Part shown: positions 61,358-64,000 of the stretch, one piece after another
Layout of the letters: each line of letters begins with the position of its first letter
How positions within the stretch are numbered: the stretch's first letter is position 1
NCBI GenBank assembly: GCA_947095585.1
Contig: OX352761.1
Span: forward strand, 93,871,833 to 93,935,832
DNA from: Nephrocerus scutellatus
Lineage: Eukaryota > Arthropoda > Insecta > Diptera > Pipunculidae
DNA length: 64,000 nt
Direction of reading: 5' to 3'
The notes under the pieces: generated by a model
Told to the model about the DNA's origin: nothing
What the model saw: only the letters and a program-made list of their open reading frames with translations
Databases searched by the model: none
Made by a program: the position numbers and the translations under genes

Positions 61358-61960
61358 ATTACTACAAAAAACATTTGAAAACAAGTTCTAGAAGAACAAA
61401 TTCATGCCTTTGCTCTTCTCAACTATAATGTATTTATCAATCAACTTATTTTAGATTTACATTGCAACATTGCCAGTACTACATTTTATTTATGTACATA
61501 TTTTCATTGTATTTTTATTTTGTAATCCTTATTATTATTATATAGTTATTATATTATACAGTTATTAACACACACTACAAAAAATAATGGTTTACCAAAT
61601 CTTGTGATCGATTAATTCCTGCTGTTATGGAACTGGAAGTGTGACGCAGGCGAATTTTGTTCAACGTTCTTCCTATCTCTTTAGGTTCATATTCAATACA
61701 ATATTTTTTCACATAAAAAATTTCTTATCTATCACCCAATGATGCTTCCTCTTGAGAGCGAGATCTGTCGCATTACCCTGCGTAGGGAATGCGGAATTAT
61801 CAGCTGACCCAGATAATAGTTTTATAATAAAAAAAATTTAATGCGATGTTTTGTAATAAGACAGTTGCTGTCGCGATATACATATAATATATAAAAGGCC
61901 ACGTAACCTACTCACTCACCATTATTGAAATCGTACAAATTCGTACAGAAATTAGATTAA
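61358..61960. other. AT-rich intergenic DNA, no gene recognised
   Basis: The sequence is TATTAT-rich in places (61520-61560). Nothing else is recognised. Confidence 0.4.
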
Positions 61961-61964
61961 TATT

Positions 61965-62150
61965 TGCCGGACACATACTTTCGATGAGATAAATAGTTTA
62001 GGTAAGATAGTGGCTGGATGACGAAGTGTGTTTGGGGGCTGCTAGATATTTTTTATCAGTGGTGAATCCATAGTTTTCGGGGCCGCTGATTTGAGTAGTA
62101 TTGGTAAGACAAAGGTTCGTCAAATGGGTGTAGTGTTGTATGGTGCGCTT
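61965..62150 (+). repeat. Degenerate family C repeat, about two units
   Basis: tactttcgatgagataaat and tccatagttttcggggccgc correspond to words in the 21088-21410 repeat (tacttttcgagatcgatgag and tcatagtttcgggatcgc), in the same orientation and spaced by roughly one unit. Non-coding. Confidence 0.6.
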
Positions 62151-62307
62151 TGTTTTAATGAGCGCTTTAAGAGATTTGGGAAATTGACATCAAATTAAAT
62201 ACTACAAACTAGTGGTCCGTTTATTCGTATAACTTGTAGCTTATACTAGAAGAATGGAATTGTTGAAATAATAAAAAATACGAACACTTTACTTTTTTAG
62301 TTTATGG

Positions 62308-62330
62308 TTTATTTATAGGACAGTTTTATT
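62308..62330 (-). terminator. Two AATAAA polyadenylation signals for the secreted-protein gene
   Basis: On the minus strand AATAAA lies at 62325-62330 and again at 62308-62313, about 63 and 80 bases after the TAG stop, the spacing expected of a short 3' UTR. Confidence 0.6.
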
Positions 62331-62392
62331 GAAAATTCAAACTTCCTGCGATCACATTTAGTACGAGCACTTTGTGCAAACAGCAATTAATT

Positions 62393-62863
62393 CTACCACA
62401 CCTCGCGACATCTTCCCCGACTGTCAGGCAAATATCCCGGCTGGCATGGAAAATCAATCATATTTACTGGCATAACAGTATGCTTAGGGCTAACAGAACC
62501 ACCCTCAAAAATATCTATGGCGTTTTCATTTAACTCAACGCACTGGTCTGGCTTCGCTGGCGTAGATGTTGTTTGGCAAACAATTAATCGCAGGCAATAT
62601 TTCACGCATGGCCTCGGCTTGTCTCCGTACCTGAGTTTCTTTTTGCATGCATACAACCCGGAACAGTCAGCAGGAATCTCTGGAATGTTGTTGTTAATGA
62701 ACAACTTAATTTTCGATGCGTCACTGCTGGTGGCGATGGTTGTTGTGGGTGATGTTGATTCAGTGGTCGTTTCGTTTTGTCGTAGAATCCTGAGACCAGT
62801 AGTGAGAGATGTGTGGCTGGAAAATGTGGAGCAAACGAAAAACACGAAGAGTACTTTTAACAT
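62393..62863 (-). CDS. Small secreted cysteine-rich protein, 156 residues
   Basis: The protein begins with a clear signal peptide (MLKVLFVFFVCSTFSS, cleavage probably around residues 16-20), then a Thr/Ser-rich stretch (residues 32-49) that could be O-glycosylated, then a cysteine-rich domain. Eight Cys follow the signal (67, 73, 86, 90, 96, 108, 140, 152), enough for four disulfides. The end, PCQPGYLPDSRGRCREVW, has the C-x-P-G-Y-x-x-D-x-x-G-x-C-R form that ends a number of small secreted insect proteins. The ATG at 62863 is the first in frame with the signal peptide, about 100 bases after a likely initiator, and two AATAAA signals follow the stop. No intron is needed. Function is unknown: a haemolymph, cuticle or gland product is possible. 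The plus-strand frame 62517-62981 is its shadow. Confidence 0.8.
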   Translation of the reverse strand: MLKVLFVFFVCSTFSSHTSLTTGLRILRQNETTTESTSPTTTIATSSDASKIKLFINNNIPEIPADCSGLYACKKKLRYGDKPRPCVKYCLRLIVCQTTSTPAKPDQCVELNENAIDIFEGGSVSPKHTVMPVNMIDFPCQPGYLPDSRGRCREVW

Positions 62864-62933
62864 TGTCTTATTTCGAAATTGCTGGATTTCTAATATTAAA
62901 TTGAAAATATCAACAGAGAACGAACAGAACTAC

Positions 62934-62967
62934 TGTTTGAATCGAACGAACGACGAGGAGCAACTGA
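62934..62967 (-). promoter_or_regulatory. TATA-less core promoter: initiator plus DPE-like word
   Basis: On the minus strand TCAGTT (62962-62967) matches the arthropod initiator, with +1 at the A (62965). AAACA at 62934-62938 sits at +28 to +32, fitting four of five positions of the downstream promoter element RGWYV. A second TCAGTT starts 7 bases upstream (+1 at 62972) without that match. No TATA box is seen at -30. The inferred 5' UTR is about 102 bases. Confidence 0.45.
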
Positions 62968-62981
62968 TAACTGATGTTTAA

Positions 62982-64000
62982 CGGGACGGGCATCGGTGGT
63001 TATCTGTCGCTCGAAGCTATTCATCTAACTGGCAGTGTTTTTGTTTATTGTTTTTCTAGTTAAGCAGAGAATTATTTTTAGAAATTAATGTCGAGAGTAG
63101 TTGTTACGTTGCGATGTTTTGACAAGATTCAGTTCTGATTTCAATTTGTTTAGCGATGAAACATGTAACTGTGAAATTACTTTTGTATAACCTTCAACAT
63201 TTATGTTATGAAATAGACATTCCACCGGGCAAAGCTTACAAATATGTAAAAATATCCTTCCAGTGTAGAAAGCGAAGTAAGAATTTCAAGGATGTTTTTT
63301 TGAATTGATTCTATTCATGGATATCAATGCCATACTACTGTAGTGTTCAGAAAAAGACTGTATAGAGAGGCTACTCTACACTTTTTGCCATGACTTTATT
63401 ATAGTTCACAACAGTATGCTAAGGTTTTAAAATGTGCAGTTAATTGACCGCCAAATTTTTATGTAATAATTTGGGTCTGTATTTTAGAAGCTTTTACCAT
63501 TTTACTCTTCTTTTGGACACATAATTAAAAAAAATTGCATAAAATTCAGTGGCACTAAATTGTATAGTGCAGAAACATCCGAAGGAAACATTCCAACTTT
63601 GCTGATGTCTTGCTATCTATTAATTTATTGGAACTTACCTCTTCTGCTGAAAGCTTACACTAAAAACGTCAAAATTGCATTATAATTATATAATATCTAA
63701 CGAAAAAAAAACTTTTCTGTTTACATCTAAGTCCATTTTTTTATTTTATTAATAATTTTGTGTTTTTCTCTTTAATTACATTCAATAATATTGTTGGTTT
63801 TTTCGTTCTATTCAATGTTCTTCATATTGTTTTACGATTTATATTTGTTCTTTTTATGTATAAACTATAATTAAGGTACATCCATATAAAAAGTTTTTCT
63901 TAATTTTTCCTCAAAGTTTCGTGTTTTTCGAAATATTTGCTGTGTTGAGAATATCTTCGTAACTTTTCATATTTTTCAAAATTGCCCTAACTCTATTATG
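62982..64000. other. AT-rich intergenic DNA, no gene recognised
   Basis: The last kilobase is very AT-rich and has no frame with a domain, no RNA gene and no repeat shared with the rest of the window. Confidence 0.45.

Noticed and set aside
62517..62981. 154-codon plus-strand frame
   Set aside because: It lies opposite the secreted-protein gene, runs through its promoter and 5' UTR, and has no domain.

Overview
The window looks like repeat-rich nuclear DNA from an insect, most likely a fly. The basis is the AT-rich background, RTE- and CR1/Jockey-type LINE relics, a Helitron, a tRNA-derived SINE, and a promoter with an arthropod-type TCAGTT initiator. The species cannot be fixed from sequence alone. 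Only one convincing host protein-coding gene was found, a small secreted cysteine-rich protein on the minus strand near 62.4-62.9 kb.

Layout. 1-16 kb: AT-rich intergenic DNA carrying a G/T-skewed tract (1.04-1.46 kb), a broken coding relic resembling a DUF4780 domain, a 237-bp miniature RTE insertion with target-site duplications, copies of two unnamed dispersed repeat families (called A and B here), CR1/Jockey-like LINE relics (5.9 kb and 9.6-11.9 kb), an RTE fragment (8.7-9.1 kb) and a SINE copy (14.7 kb). 16.7-20.3 kb: a nearly full-length but dead RTE element (16975-20020) with a perfect 13-bp target-site duplication, apparently nested in an antisense family A copy, followed by an older antisense RTE 3' fragment. 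21.1-22.3 kb: a degenerate ~105-bp tandem repeat and a 630-bp non-autonomous Helitron. 23.5-24.1 kb: an A/C-rich segment with a 117-bp tandem repeat and two TATA-like boxes.

24.19-57.09 kb: one uninterrupted, single-orientation satellite array of a 62-bp unit, about 530 copies and about half the window. It is built from large internal block duplications (offsets of 3975 bp and 2912 bp can be read directly from shared rare variants) and contains one patch of edge-like divergent units near 41.1-41.8 kb. 57.1-61.4 kb: SINEs inserted in RTE relics, then a second long RTE copy truncated at its 3' end. 61.9-64 kb: a degenerate repeat related to the one at 21 kb, the secreted-protein gene with two AATAAA signals, and AT-rich DNA.

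The strongest candidates for something undescribed are the 62-bp satellite with its nested block duplications, and the tRNA-derived SINE family, two copies of which lie in RTE relics at nearly the same element position. No operon-like or defence-type system is visible.
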